A DNA stretch of 54,109 bases from NCBI GenBank assembly GCA_023399635.1, contig JAEWOP010000268.1, forward strand, positions 1-54,109, given 5' to 3'. Source of the stretch: Pseudomonadota bacterium (GTDB lineage Bacteria; Pseudomonadota; Alphaproteobacteria; Rhizobiales; Rhizobiaceae). The notes under the pieces were generated by a model. That model ran no database searches and was not told where the DNA came from. It saw only the letters and a list, made by a program, of their open reading frames with translations. The number at the start of each line of letters is the position of its first letter. Position 1 is the stretch's first letter. Below are positions 17,204 to 24,435 of this stretch, piece by piece. The position numbers and the translations under genes were made by a program.

Positions 17204-17359
17204 ATGTCTGATCCGCGCGAGCCCCACGAGACACCACCCATCCCGACTCCGGATGGAATGCCCGAACCGCCAATCGACGAACCGGAACCGGATCGCCTTC
17301 CGGATGAGGCACCGACCCCTAATCCGGATGAAAATAACCCTCCCGCCTATGCTTGCTGA
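17204..17359 (+). CDS. Small proline-rich acidic protein, probable stress gene
   Basis: A 51-residue protein made mostly of Pro, Glu and Asp (for example PPIPTPDGMPEPPIDEPEPD), ending NPPAYAC with a C-terminal cysteine. It should be unfolded and cytoplasmic, as there is no signal or membrane segment. The gene is supported by a good AAGGAGG site 5-6 nt before ATG 17204 and by the promoter at 17158-17182, with a possible second one at 17100-17124. I do not recognise a function. Confidence 0.65.
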   Translation: MSDPREPHETPPIPTPDGMPEPPIDEPEPDRLPDEAPTPNPDENNPPAYAC

Positions 17360-17401
17360 TGATATCTCCAGTGGCTGAAAGCCGCTGAGGGACGTGGCGG
17401 T

Positions 17402-17426
17402 GGAACAAGCTGGAACATTTTGCGTT
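17402..17426 (+). promoter_or_regulatory. EcfG-type promoter of the PLD-family gene
   Basis: GGAAC (17402-17406), 16 nt, then CGTT (17423-17426): an exact match to the general-stress consensus, 28 bp before the GTG start at 17455. Confidence 0.8.
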
Positions 17427-17454
17427 TCCCTGCGATCGTGACCGGGGGCGCATC

Positions 17455-18957
17455 GTGGACGTGACGGCAACTATCAAAACAAATCAGAACACCGACCGTT
17501 TGAACCCCATCATCAAGCCCGGCCTCAACGCCTGGCGTGGTGGGCGTGCGGAGAAAATCGCTTTCCTGATCGACGGTGCGGACTATTTCCGCCGGCTTGA
17601 TCAGGTTCTGAGGCAGGCGCAGCGATCCATCTTCATTATCGGCTGGGACTTCAATCCCGACATCAAGCTGCGGCCGAGCGAAACCACGGAGACGCTTGGA
17701 GAGCTTTTGCGTCATCTCGTGGACTCAAATCCGGAACTTGAAGTGCGGCTTATGGTGTGGGGTATGGGGCCCGTATATTCCGGTAAAAGCCTTAAACTCT
17801 TTGGCAAGATGGACTGGAACGACCATCCGCGTATCCACCTGAAACTGGATTTCGACCATCCCCTTCGGGGAAGCCACCACCAGAAGGTGGTCTCTGTCGA
17901 TGACCGAACCGCTTTTCTTGGCGGCATCGATCTCACCGCACGCCGGTGGGACGACCGCGAGCACCGCATTGACAACCCGCTGCGCGTGTCGCCTGATGGC
18001 ACGCCATTCGGCCCTGTCCATGACGTACAGACGATCATGACGGGCCCACCTGCGCTTTTCGTTGCCGACATGGCACGCGAGAGGTGGAGGAGGCTTACGG
18101 GCGAAGTGCTGGAGCCGGCCAAGGAAACATCAGGGGGTAATCCCTGGCCCGTAGACCTTACGCCTGCGCTGACCGACTGCAATACCGGCCTTGCTCTGAC
18201 TGAAGCCTGGAACTGGAAAGGGCGCCGCGGTCATCGCGAGGCAATCCGCCTCACCCATGAAGCGCTGAAAGCCGCCCAGCGCCATCTTTACATCGAGACA
18301 CAATACCTCGCCTCCTTCGGAGTCGCCCGCACGCTCGCCAAGCGCTTGAAAGCCCGGCAGGGGCCGGAGATCGTCGTCGTGGTAACGCGCGAGTCTCACG
18401 GGTTCCTTGAGCAGGCGATGATGGGGCAAAACCGCAACCGGCTGATAAGGCGACTGAAGCGTGTCGACCGTTACAACCGGTTGCGCGTCTTCTATGCTGT
18501 CACGCCGGATGGAAGTGGCGGCGAACGCGAGATTATTGTCCACTCGAAGCTGATCATCGTGGATGATCGTTTCATCCGTGTCGGCTCGTCCAATCTGAAC
18601 AATCGCTCCGAGGGGTTGGATACCGAATGCGATATCGCTGTGGAGACACGCTCTCCCGAGGGGAAGCAGGCCATTCTTGCGGTTCGAGATGACCTGCTGG
18701 CAGAGCATCTCGGGTGCTCTGCTGAAGAGGTGAGCAGGATCGCTGAGGAAACCGGATCACTGATCGCCGCTGTTGAGCGCCTCAACGTTCAAGGCCGATG
18801 CCTGAGACCCTATGAGATGGATCACGCGGTTGGAGAGACCGATTCTCTCATGGGTACAGGGGTATTCGACCCAAAGCAGCCTTTCTGGCCTATCCGCCCG
18901 ATGGCCGTTTTCCTTCGCCGAGCATTCGGCCGCCTATCCCGCCGCCTGTTGGGATAG
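17455..18957 (+). CDS. Phospholipase D / cardiolipin synthase-like protein (ClsB/YbhO type)
   Basis: A 500-residue protein with two PLD catalytic repeats. The first HxK motif is in GSHHQKVVSVDD (about residue 140), followed by AFLGGIDL; the second is VHSKLIIVDDRFIRVGSSN (about 362-380). Both are intact, so it should be active in phosphatidyl transfer or hydrolysis. There is no N-terminal membrane pair as in ClsA. The gene starts with GTG after a GGGGG site. Together with the YbhN-like and EEP-family neighbours it makes the same trio as E. coli ybhP-clsB-ybhN, which supports a cardiolipin-synthase-B-like role. An exact stress promoter precedes it. Confidence 0.9.
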   Translation: MDVTATIKTNQNTDRLNPIIKPGLNAWRGGRAEKIAFLIDGADYFRRLDQVLRQAQRSIFIIGWDFNPDIKLRPSETTETLGELLRHLVDSNPELEVRLMVWGMGPVYSGKSLKLFGKMDWNDHPRIHLKLDFDHPLRGSHHQKVVSVDDRTAFLGGIDLTARRWDDREHRIDNPLRVSPDGTPFGPVHDVQTIMTGPPALFVADMARERWRRLTGEVLEPAKETSGGNPWPVDLTPALTDCNTGLALTEAWNWKGRRGHREAIRLTHEALKAAQRHLYIETQYLASFGVARTLAKRLKARQGPEIVVVVTRESHGFLEQAMMGQNRNRLIRRLKRVDRYNRLRVFYAVTPDGSGGEREIIVHSKLIIVDDRFIRVGSSNLNNRSEGLDTECDIAVETRSPEGKQAILAVRDDLLAEHLGCSAEEVSRIAEETGSLIAAVERLNVQGRCLRPYEMDHAVGETDSLMGTGVFDPKQPFWPIRPMAVFLRRAFGRLSRRLLG

Positions 18958-19875
18958 GCTGGGCGCCCGTCGTCGGTAATAGGCCTCGCTGGCAATCAGA
19001 ACCGGCACTCCGATTATTAGCGGCACGAAGAAATAAAGGACGCGGAAGGCGACAAGCGCACCGATGGCACTTGCATGGGGCAGAAGGCCCAACATAGTGG
19101 CCTCCAGGACGCCTAGTCCGCCGGGAACATGACTCACCAAAGCCGCGATATTGGAGGTGACATAGGCGGTTGCGACCTCAAGGTAATGAATGGATGCCAC
19201 TCCCAGTAACAGCTGATGGATTGCACCGGCCACGCATGCGAAATTGAGGGTACCGACAAGCACCTGGCCAATCGCAAGTCGCGCCGATGGTGGCTCGAAG
19301 CTCCACCGGCCAAGCCGGAGCGAGTGGCGAACCCGCCAGCAGATGATCAGATACGTCGCCGGCAAACACAAGATCATCAGACCAAGAACAGCCGATGCCG
19401 TAGCTGATAGGCCAAGCATGTCGCCCCTCTCGTTTGGGAACGACAAGAGCGCGATGCCGGCCAGTGTACCAAGCCCAAGTGCAACGGTGGCGCCGCAGAA
19501 GATGATGACCTTTGCCACCTGCTCCGGCGTCAGGCCCCACCGAGAATAGAAGCGATATCGCACCGCGCCACTGCTCAAGGCAGCCAGACCGACGTTGTGT
19601 CCGATGGATAGGCTCGTGAACGAGGCAAGTGCTGCTTTCGGGTAACTCAGCGGACGCCCGGCATAGCGTACCGCGAGCCAGTCAAACCCGGACAGGCAGG
19701 TATAGGAAGCGATGACGAAGGCAAAGGACGAGAGGAGGTTACCTGCTGGAATGGAACGAACAGATGCCTCGACCTCCGACCAGGAATACCGACCAAGACT
19801 TCGGTAGACGATAACTGCGGCGAACACGATGGCAGCAAGAACGATGAGTTTTAGTAGACGCTGCCTTGTGATCAT
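18934..19875 (-). CDS. YbhN-like / UPF0104 (LPG synthase membrane-domain) protein
   Basis: A 313-residue polytopic membrane protein with about eight hydrophobic segments and the family segments SIGHNVGLAALSSGAVRYRFY and ALVSHVPGGLGVLEATMLG. It matches the membrane domain of lysyl-phosphatidylglycerol synthases without the soluble transferase domain. It is convergent with the PLD gene and overlaps it by 24 bp at the 3' ends. Its start is 28 bp from a stress promoter that it shares with the divergent EEP gene. Role in lipid transport or flipping is only suspected. Confidence 0.88.
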   Translation of the reverse strand: MITRQRLLKLIVLAAIVFAAVIVYRSLGRYSWSEVEASVRSIPAGNLLSSFAFVIASYTCLSGFDWLAVRYAGRPLSYPKAALASFTSLSIGHNVGLAALSSGAVRYRFYSRWGLTPEQVAKVIIFCGATVALGLGTLAGIALLSFPNERGDMLGLSATASAVLGLMILCLPATYLIICWRVRHSLRLGRWSFEPPSARLAIGQVLVGTLNFACVAGAIHQLLLGVASIHYLEVATAYVTSNIAALVSHVPGGLGVLEATMLGLLPHASAIGALVAFRVLYFFVPLIIGVPVLIASEAYYRRRAPSLSQQAAG

Positions 19876-19900
19876 GCCCTCCTCCGGTATCTGCTAGCAG

Positions 19901-19927
19901 GGAACGAAAGCAAGACGAACGGGTTCC
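19901..19927. promoter_or_regulatory. Second bidirectional EcfG-type promoter
   Basis: GGAACG (19901-19906), 15 nt and GGTTCC (19922-19927) repeat the geometry of the element at 17100-17126. The minus-strand reading is an exact GGAAC-N16-CGTT, 28 bp before the YbhN-like start. The plus-strand reading is GGAAC-N16-GGTT, whose -10 ends only 9 bp before the EEP start codon at 19935. Confidence 0.8.
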
Positions 19928-19934
19928 CTGCGTC

Positions 19935-20687
19935 ATGGCATCCACACTACCCGAAACACCGCCTCCATGCGGGCAGATCCTCAAGGTCCTCAGCTATAAC
20001 GTCCACAGTTGCATCGGCACCGATCGTGACCTCGACCCATCGCGGATTGCGCATGTTATAGCCGAACTTGATCCCGATATCATTGGCTTGCAAGAATTGG
20101 ACGTGGGCCGCCAGCGGACGCAAGGAATAGATCAGGCGCATGTCATCGCTTCGCTGCTGAAGATGGAGTTCCATTTTCATGCTGCCTTGCAAGTCGCCGA
20201 AGAACGCTATGGAGACGCCATCTTGACGTCACTGCCGATGCGTTTCGTCAAAGGGGGCATGTTGCCCTCCAGCGGCGAGCAGCGAGGCGCAGTCTGGGTG
20301 GAGGTCACAGCAGGTGATAAACAAGTTCAGGTATTCAACACGCACTTCGGTCTGCGCAGAAGCGATCGGGTTCAACAGGCATCGAACCTTCTTGGGCCGA
20401 TATGGATGGGGCATCCTGCGGTTGAGAACAAGCCAAAGTTGCTGATCGGCGACCTGAATTCGATTGGCCGGTCTACCGCTTACAAGCGCATCGCGCAGCA
20501 GTTCACGGACGTCCAGCAGGCTGTAAGATCGGCGCGGCCGACTTTCCCATCGAAGTACCCGTTGATGCGCCTGGACCATATCTTCGTGTCCAAAGACGTA
20601 GAGGTACTCGATGCTCAGGTAATATCGACACCGCTTACGCGCCGCGCATCCGACCACTTGCCCCTGCTTGCCAAGATACGGGTCTGA
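19935..20687 (+). CDS. Endonuclease/exonuclease/phosphatase (EEP) family protein, YbhP-like
   Basis: A 250-residue member of the EEP superfamily of metal-dependent phosphodiesterases. Motifs run LKVLSYNVHSCIG (Asn in the start strand), IGLQELDVG (catalytic Glu), NTHFGLR, LIGDLNSIG (Asp/Asn) and RRASDHLPLLAKI (Asp-His) at the end. All key residues are in place. No signal peptide is evident. The promoter at 19901-19925 leaves a leader of only about 2-4 nt and there is no ribosome site before ATG 19935, so the mRNA may be leaderless. Its E. coli counterpart YbhP is encoded beside ClsB and YbhN. Confidence 0.88.
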   Translation: MASTLPETPPPCGQILKVLSYNVHSCIGTDRDLDPSRIAHVIAELDPDIIGLQELDVGRQRTQGIDQAHVIASLLKMEFHFHAALQVAEERYGDAILTSLPMRFVKGGMLPSSGEQRGAVWVEVTAGDKQVQVFNTHFGLRRSDRVQQASNLLGPIWMGHPAVENKPKLLIGDLNSIGRSTAYKRIAQQFTDVQQAVRSARPTFPSKYPLMRLDHIFVSKDVEVLDAQVISTPLTRRASDHLPLLAKIRV

Positions 20688-20735
20688 CGTTCAGAGCACG
20701 CCGCGTCAGCGATGTCGCGTTCTTTCTGTTTGAGC

Positions 20736-20981
20736 TCAGGCGCCGGAGCCCTTGCGGTGCTGGCTTTCCTGGTTCACACCACGCACAATAGCCGGATCAT
20801 CGTCGTTCAAGGAAAGCTCGGCGCTTCGCATGCTCAGATCGTCTCCTTTGCGATAAGCATCTCGTGCCGCGTCGCTGCGATCCAGGTTGGCGCGCGCGTC
20901 GAAATCGTCGCCAGCGTTAGATGTGTCGACGCGTTTCTCGATGATGTTGCGTTGCTGCTGGTGTATCTTGTTCCCTTGCAT
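20736..20981 (-). CDS. Small hydrophilic protein, third gene of stress operon
   Basis: An 81-residue polar protein (MQGNKIHQQQRNIIEKRVDT, then charged Asp/Arg-rich sequence, ending QHRKGSGA). ATG 20981 follows GAAAGGCAG; the in-frame ATG at 20999 would overlap the preceding gene's stop. The protein has no membrane segment and no motif I recognise. It starts 15 bp after the stop of the gene before it, so the two are almost certainly one transcript from the promoter at 21532-21557. Confidence 0.65.
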   Translation of the reverse strand: MQGNKIHQQQRNIIEKRVDTSNAGDDFDARANLDRSDAARDAYRKGDDLSMRSAELSLNDDDPAIVRGVNQESQHRKGSGA

Positions 20982-20995
20982 GTCTATTCTGCCTT

Positions 20996-21202
20996 TCACT
21001 TGTTGCTGCGGCCGCGTTGGTTGGGGTCGATTCCACCTGAAGGCAGCGTGTCGTTAAGGACGTCTCCTTCTTCCGTGTTCTCTCCCTGTATCTCGCCTTC
21101 CACGACCTGGCCTTGCCGGCCACTGGATGTGCCGATGCCTGGGTTCCCTTTCAGGTCAGCATCGCTTGGACGCTCCTGACGGAAGTGTTTCGAGGTTGCC
21201 AT
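20996..21202 (-). CDS. Small hydrophilic protein, second gene of stress operon
   Basis: A 68-residue Gly/Asn/Glu-rich protein beginning MATSKHFRQERPSDADLKGN and ending IDPNQRGRSNK. The opening MA(x)SKHF resembles the start of the 73-residue protein at 16257, which may indicate a common family of flexible stress proteins. GGAAAGGAG lies upstream of the ATG at a workable distance. It follows the 89-residue gene by 30 bp. Function unknown. Confidence 0.68.
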   Translation of the reverse strand: MATSKHFRQERPSDADLKGNPGIGTSSGRQGQVVEGEIQGENTEEGDVLNDTLPSGGIDPNQRGRSNK

Positions 21203-21232
21203 GGAGTACTCCTTTCCCTGTCGCCGCTTTCG

Positions 21233-21502
21233 CTAATGCTTGCTCCGGGAAACGAACTTGTTGAAGCGGCTGGTTTTTCCGCTGGACGTCTCCTCCTGGT
21301 ACAGAAAGCAGAGTTTGTTTTCGTCGAAGATCGCGAAGAAGTCGTCCCAGCCGATTTCTTCAAGCGATTCTTCCGGCTCGCCAAAATCGACCCGAAGAAT
21401 GCCGCCTTCGCCCGACGTCTTGACGCGTGCAGGATGACCTCCGCGCTCTTCGATCCAGCTGCGGATTTCCTTGTGGTCTGTGGTCTCCACAGATTTGCTC
21501 AT
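21233..21502 (-). CDS. Small conserved rhizobial protein, first gene of stress operon
   Basis: An 89-residue protein with an ordered look: SVETTDHKEIRSWIEERGGH, then GGILRVDFGEPEE and LEEIGWDDFFAIFDENKLCFLYQ, ending TSRFNKFV. I recall close relatives in many rhizobia annotated as hypothetical proteins (some mislabelled as a glucan branching enzyme), with no known role. A strong AAAGGAGG precedes the ATG. An EcfG-type promoter is 30-55 bp upstream, so general-stress control of this gene and the two after it is likely. Confidence 0.78.
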   Translation of the reverse strand: MSKSVETTDHKEIRSWIEERGGHPARVKTSGEGGILRVDFGEPEESLEEIGWDDFFAIFDENKLCFLYQEETSSGKTSRFNKFVSRSKH

Positions 21503-21531
21503 GTCCTACCTCCTTTCGATGATAGAAACCG

Positions 21532-21557
21532 AACCGGGAGAACGTCGGCATTGTTCC
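21532..21557 (-). promoter_or_regulatory. EcfG-type promoter of the three-gene stress operon
   Basis: On the minus strand GGAAC (21557-21553), 17 nt, then GGTT (21535-21532): matches the GGAAC-N18/19-TT form of the rhizobial RpoE2 consensus. It lies 30 bp before the start at 21502. Confidence 0.65.
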
Positions 21558-21580
21558 TCCCGAAAATTGCGCCGCCTTCA

Positions 21581-21605
21581 GGAACATCTGGAGATGTGAC
21601 GGGTT
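21581..21605 (+). promoter_or_regulatory. EcfG-type promoter with no reading frame behind it
   Basis: GGAAC (21581-21585), 16 nt, then GGTT (21602-21605) on the plus strand. No gene begins for 215 bp, but a strong terminator ends at about 21697, which defines a short transcription unit. Confidence 0.6.
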
Positions 21606-21611
21606 TAGCGG

Positions 21612-21697
21612 CCGGTTGAGCGTCAGACGCAGCAGAGACGTGCCGACAGCGTTGCAACCACCCTCCCCACCTGGGCGCCGAAAGGCGCCTTCTTTTT
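21612..21697 (+). ncRNA. Candidate general-stress small RNA (GsrN-like in design)
   Basis: The interval between the EcfG-type promoter at 21581-21605 and the intrinsic terminator at 21674-21697 would give an RNA of about 85 nt. GGTTG (21614-21618) can pair with CAACC (21655-21659), closing a 5' domain. This is followed by the C-rich single-stranded run CCACCCTCCCCACC (21658-21671) and then the terminator hairpin. C-rich loops of this sort bind ribosome sites in alphaproteobacterial sRNAs such as Caulobacter GsrN, which is also transcribed by the general-stress sigma factor. Sequence homology to GsrN was not tested; start position is inferred from the promoter. Confidence 0.5.
21674..21697 (+). 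terminator. Rho-independent terminator
   Basis: GGCGCC (21674-21679), loop GAAA, GGCGCC (21684-21689), then TTCTTTTT. The T-run works only on the plus strand, where no protein gene lies upstream within 980 bp, so it must serve a non-coding transcript. Confidence 0.8.
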
Positions 21698-21822
21698 GCT
21701 AAGCCGTAAGACTCTGCGGCAACTTGCCCCGCTGCGGCGATGCGCCCTTATTGACCTTTACCGCGACAAAATCATCTTAAGCGCAGGAATCTGCGGTTGG
21801 TGTGGGATAAGGTCTGGCGCTC

Positions 21823-23241
21823 ATGTTCGAAAACTTCGACGCTCTCGTTCTGGCCAGACTGCAGTTCGCTTTCACGGTCTCGTTTCATATCATCTTTCCG
21901 GCCTTCTCGATCGGCTTGGCCAGTTACCTTGCCGTGCTGCAGGGCTTGTGGCTTTGGACCAAGCAAGAGGTTTACCTAGAGCTTTTCGATTTCTGGAAAA
22001 CGATCTTTGCCTTGGCATTTGGTATGGGCGTCGTTTCCGGAATCGTCATGTCCTACCAGTTCGGCACCAACTGGAGTGTGTTCTCCGACAAGGCCGGCCC
22101 TGTCATCGGGCCCCTCATGGGCTATGAAGTACTCTCAGCCTTTTTCCTTGAGGCGGGGTTCCTTGGAGTGATGCTTTTCGGACGAAATCGGGTCGGGCCG
22201 GGGCTCCACTTCTTTGCCACCCTCATGGTTGCCTTCGGCACTTTGATGTCGGCAACCTGGATCCTGGCCGTAAATTCCTGGATGCAGACCCCGCAAGGGT
22301 TCGGCATGAATGATGTGGGCCAGTTTATTCCGCTCGACTGGTGGGCCATCATCTTCAATCCATCCTTCCCTTACCGCCTGGTGCATATGGTGCTGGCCGC
22401 CTATCTGACGACCGCACTTGTCGTCGGTGCCGTTGGTGCCCTGCATCTGATCCGAGGCACCTCGCCGCTGCGGGCAGGTACGATGTTCTCAATGGCTATG
22501 TGGATGCTGGTGGTAGTTGCACCGTTGCAGATTGTTGCAGGTGACATGCACGGTCTCAACACGTTGGAACACCAGCCGACGAAAGTCATGGCCATGGAAG
22601 GTCACTACGAAAGCCATCCAGATGGCGCCCCCCTGATCTTGTTCGGAATCCCCAATCCTGACGAAAAGCGGATCGATTACGCGGTCCAGATCCCGAAGCT
22701 CTCAAGTCTCATACTGAAGCATGACCTGAATGCGCCACTTGCCGGTCTGGATACTGTTCCAGAGGAGTCGCATCCACCTGTCGCAATCGTGTTCTGGTCG
22801 TTTCGGGTCATGATCATGCTGGGCTTCGCGATGCTGGGTCTGGGAATTTGGAGCCTCTGGTGCCGCTGGCGGGGAACGTTTTACCAGAACGACTGGCTAC
22901 ACCGCGCTGCCTTGGCCATGGGGCCTGCGGGCTTCATTGCCGTTCTTTCTGGCTGGGTCACGACGGAGGTGGGCCGGCAGCCATATACCGTCTACGGACA
23001 CCTGCTGACGGCGGACTCGGTTTCGCCCATCTCGGCGCCAGCCGTGGGTAGTTCGTTGATCGCCTTCGTCATCGTCTACTTCTTCGTGTTTGGCGCCGGC
23101 ACCTTTTACATCCTTCGTCTGATGTCCAGGCTGCCGCGCGACCCTATGGACAACCTCGACGAAGGCCCGATCCGGACGGCAGGTATCACACCGGCGCCTC
23201 ATGTTGCCCGAAAGCAGGAGTTCGACCACCATGGACATTGA
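21823..23241 (+). CDS. cydA: Cytochrome bd-type (cyanide-insensitive) ubiquinol oxidase subunit I
   Basis: Quinol oxidase subunit of 472 residues in the inner membrane; with subunit II it reduces oxygen to water without proton pumping. The first helix carries the conserved FAFTVSFHIIFPAFSIGLA (haem b595 ligand His); GDMHGLNTLEHQP and the end segment GWVTTEVGRQPYTVYGHL are typical. The Q-loop region is short, as in the CioA group. GGATAAGG lies upstream of ATG 21823. Subunit II overlaps it by 11 bp. A possible promoter TTGACC near 21751 has no convincing -10 box, and the small RNA terminator isolates the operon from upstream transcription. Confidence 0.96.
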   Translation: MFENFDALVLARLQFAFTVSFHIIFPAFSIGLASYLAVLQGLWLWTKQEVYLELFDFWKTIFALAFGMGVVSGIVMSYQFGTNWSVFSDKAGPVIGPLMGYEVLSAFFLEAGFLGVMLFGRNRVGPGLHFFATLMVAFGTLMSATWILAVNSWMQTPQGFGMNDVGQFIPLDWWAIIFNPSFPYRLVHMVLAAYLTTALVVGAVGALHLIRGTSPLRAGTMFSMAMWMLVVVAPLQIVAGDMHGLNTLEHQPTKVMAMEGHYESHPDGAPLILFGIPNPDEKRIDYAVQIPKLSSLILKHDLNAPLAGLDTVPEESHPPVAIVFWSFRVMIMLGFAMLGLGIWSLWCRWRGTFYQNDWLHRAALAMGPAGFIAVLSGWVTTEVGRQPYTVYGHLLTADSVSPISAPAVGSSLIAFVIVYFFVFGAGTFYILRLMSRLPRDPMDNLDEGPIRTAGITPAPHVARKQEFDHHGH

Positions 23242-24235
23242 TCTTGCGTTCATCTGGGCGGCGATCATCGCCTTCGCAGTACTTGCCTACGTGATCCTGG
23301 ATGGCTTCGACCTCGGCGTCGGAATCCTGTTTCCGTTCTTCAAGCACAAGCATGACAAGGACGTGATGATGAACAGCGTCGCGCCTGTGTGGGACGGGAA
23401 CGAGACCTGGCTGGTTCTTGGTGGAGGCGGGCTGCTGGCCGTGTTTCCCCTAGCCTATGCAACGATCCTTCCTGCCCTCTACGCGCCCATCATCGCCATG
23501 CTTCTGGGCCTGATCTTCCGGGGAGTTGCTTTCGAATACCGCTGGCGCACCAAGCAATACGAGAGCCTGTGGAACTGGGCCTTCACAGGTGGATCAGCAG
23601 TGGCTGCCTTTGCGCAAGGGGTCGCGCTGGGAGCCCTGGTTCAAGGCATTCCCGTAGACAATCGCGCCTATGCCGGGGGTTGGTGGGACTGGCTGACGCC
23701 ATTCTCCCTTGCAACCGGTTTGGCAGTGCTTGTGGGGTATGCTCTTCTCGGCGCCACATGGCTGGTCATGAAGACCCGCGGCGAACTTGCCGAGCAGGCG
23801 CGACGCTACGCCTACATGACCGCCGTTGGAACTCTGCTGTCCATGGGAATCGTCAGCCTGTGGACGCCTTTCCTGGAGCCTCTTTATCTGCAGCGCTGGT
23901 TCGGCTGGCCAACGGTGGCGTTCAGTATCATCGTTCCTCTCCTGGTTGCCGGCTGCTTATGGATGCTGTTAAGCGGTCTTCGCACGCACCACGATACCCG
24001 TCCCTTCATTGCATCTCTCGGTCTTTTCGTGATTGCCTATGCAGGTATCGGCATCAGCTTTTACCCCTATATAGTGCCCACATCCGTCACCATCTGGGAC
24101 GCCGCAGCCCCTGACGAGAGCCTTGCATTCCTGCTCGTGGGGGCGGTCATCCTCGTGCCACTGATCCTTGCCTATACTGGCTACGCATACTGGGTCTTCC
24201 GCGGGAAGGTCGATCCTGAAGAAGGCTACCACTGA
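23231..24235 (+). CDS. cydB: Cytochrome bd-type ubiquinol oxidase subunit II
   Basis: Membrane subunit of 334 residues with the family start IWAAIIAFAVLAYVILDGFD followed by LGVGILFPFF, and PVWDGNETWLVLGGGGLLAVFP; about eight to nine helices. ATG 23231 was chosen over an in-frame codon at 23201 because it gives the canonical N-terminus directly before the first helix. Its reading frame overlaps cydA by 11 bp and its stop overlaps the next start (TGATG), so the three genes are coupled. Confidence 0.96.
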   Translation: MDIDLAFIWAAIIAFAVLAYVILDGFDLGVGILFPFFKHKHDKDVMMNSVAPVWDGNETWLVLGGGGLLAVFPLAYATILPALYAPIIAMLLGLIFRGVAFEYRWRTKQYESLWNWAFTGGSAVAAFAQGVALGALVQGIPVDNRAYAGGWWDWLTPFSLATGLAVLVGYALLGATWLVMKTRGELAEQARRYAYMTAVGTLLSMGIVSLWTPFLEPLYLQRWFGWPTVAFSIIVPLLVAGCLWMLLSGLRTHHDTRPFIASLGLFVIAYAGIGISFYPYIVPTSVTIWDAAAPDESLAFLLVGAVILVPLILAYTGYAYWVFRGKVDPEEGYH

Positions 24236-24348
24236 TGCCGCAGCCAAGTTCTGGCATACGTATTCTGTGGTTCATCGGGCTGTGGCTCGCCGGTGTTCTT
24301 GCCGTTGGCACTATCGCGCTGATCATCAAGTTCTGGCTCGGAGTATGA
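24235..24348 (+). CDS. DUF2474-like bd-oxidase microprotein (CydX-type)
   Basis: A 37-residue protein, MPQPSSGIRILWFIGLWLAG followed by VLAVGTIALIIKFWLGV: a short polar head and one membrane helix. Its ATG shares a base with the cydB stop (TGATG). Single-helix proteins of the DUF2474 or CydX type follow cydAB/cioAB in many bacteria and stabilise the oxidase. Size, position and one-helix design all fit; sequence similarity to DUF2474 is from memory. Confidence 0.75.
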   Translation: MPQPSSGIRILWFIGLWLAGVLAVGTIALIIKFWLGV

Positions 24349-24435
24349 TCGCGCACGGTCTCGGCAGCGACAAACGCGCCGCAACTTCGTAACTTGAACT
24401 TCTGACGCTTAAAGACACGTCCGCTGCTTCAAAGA

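Noticed and set aside
21751..21780. TTGACC with possible -10 before cydA
   Set aside because: No convincing -10 hexamer at 16-18 nt; CTTAAG is a poor match, so I do not call a promoter.
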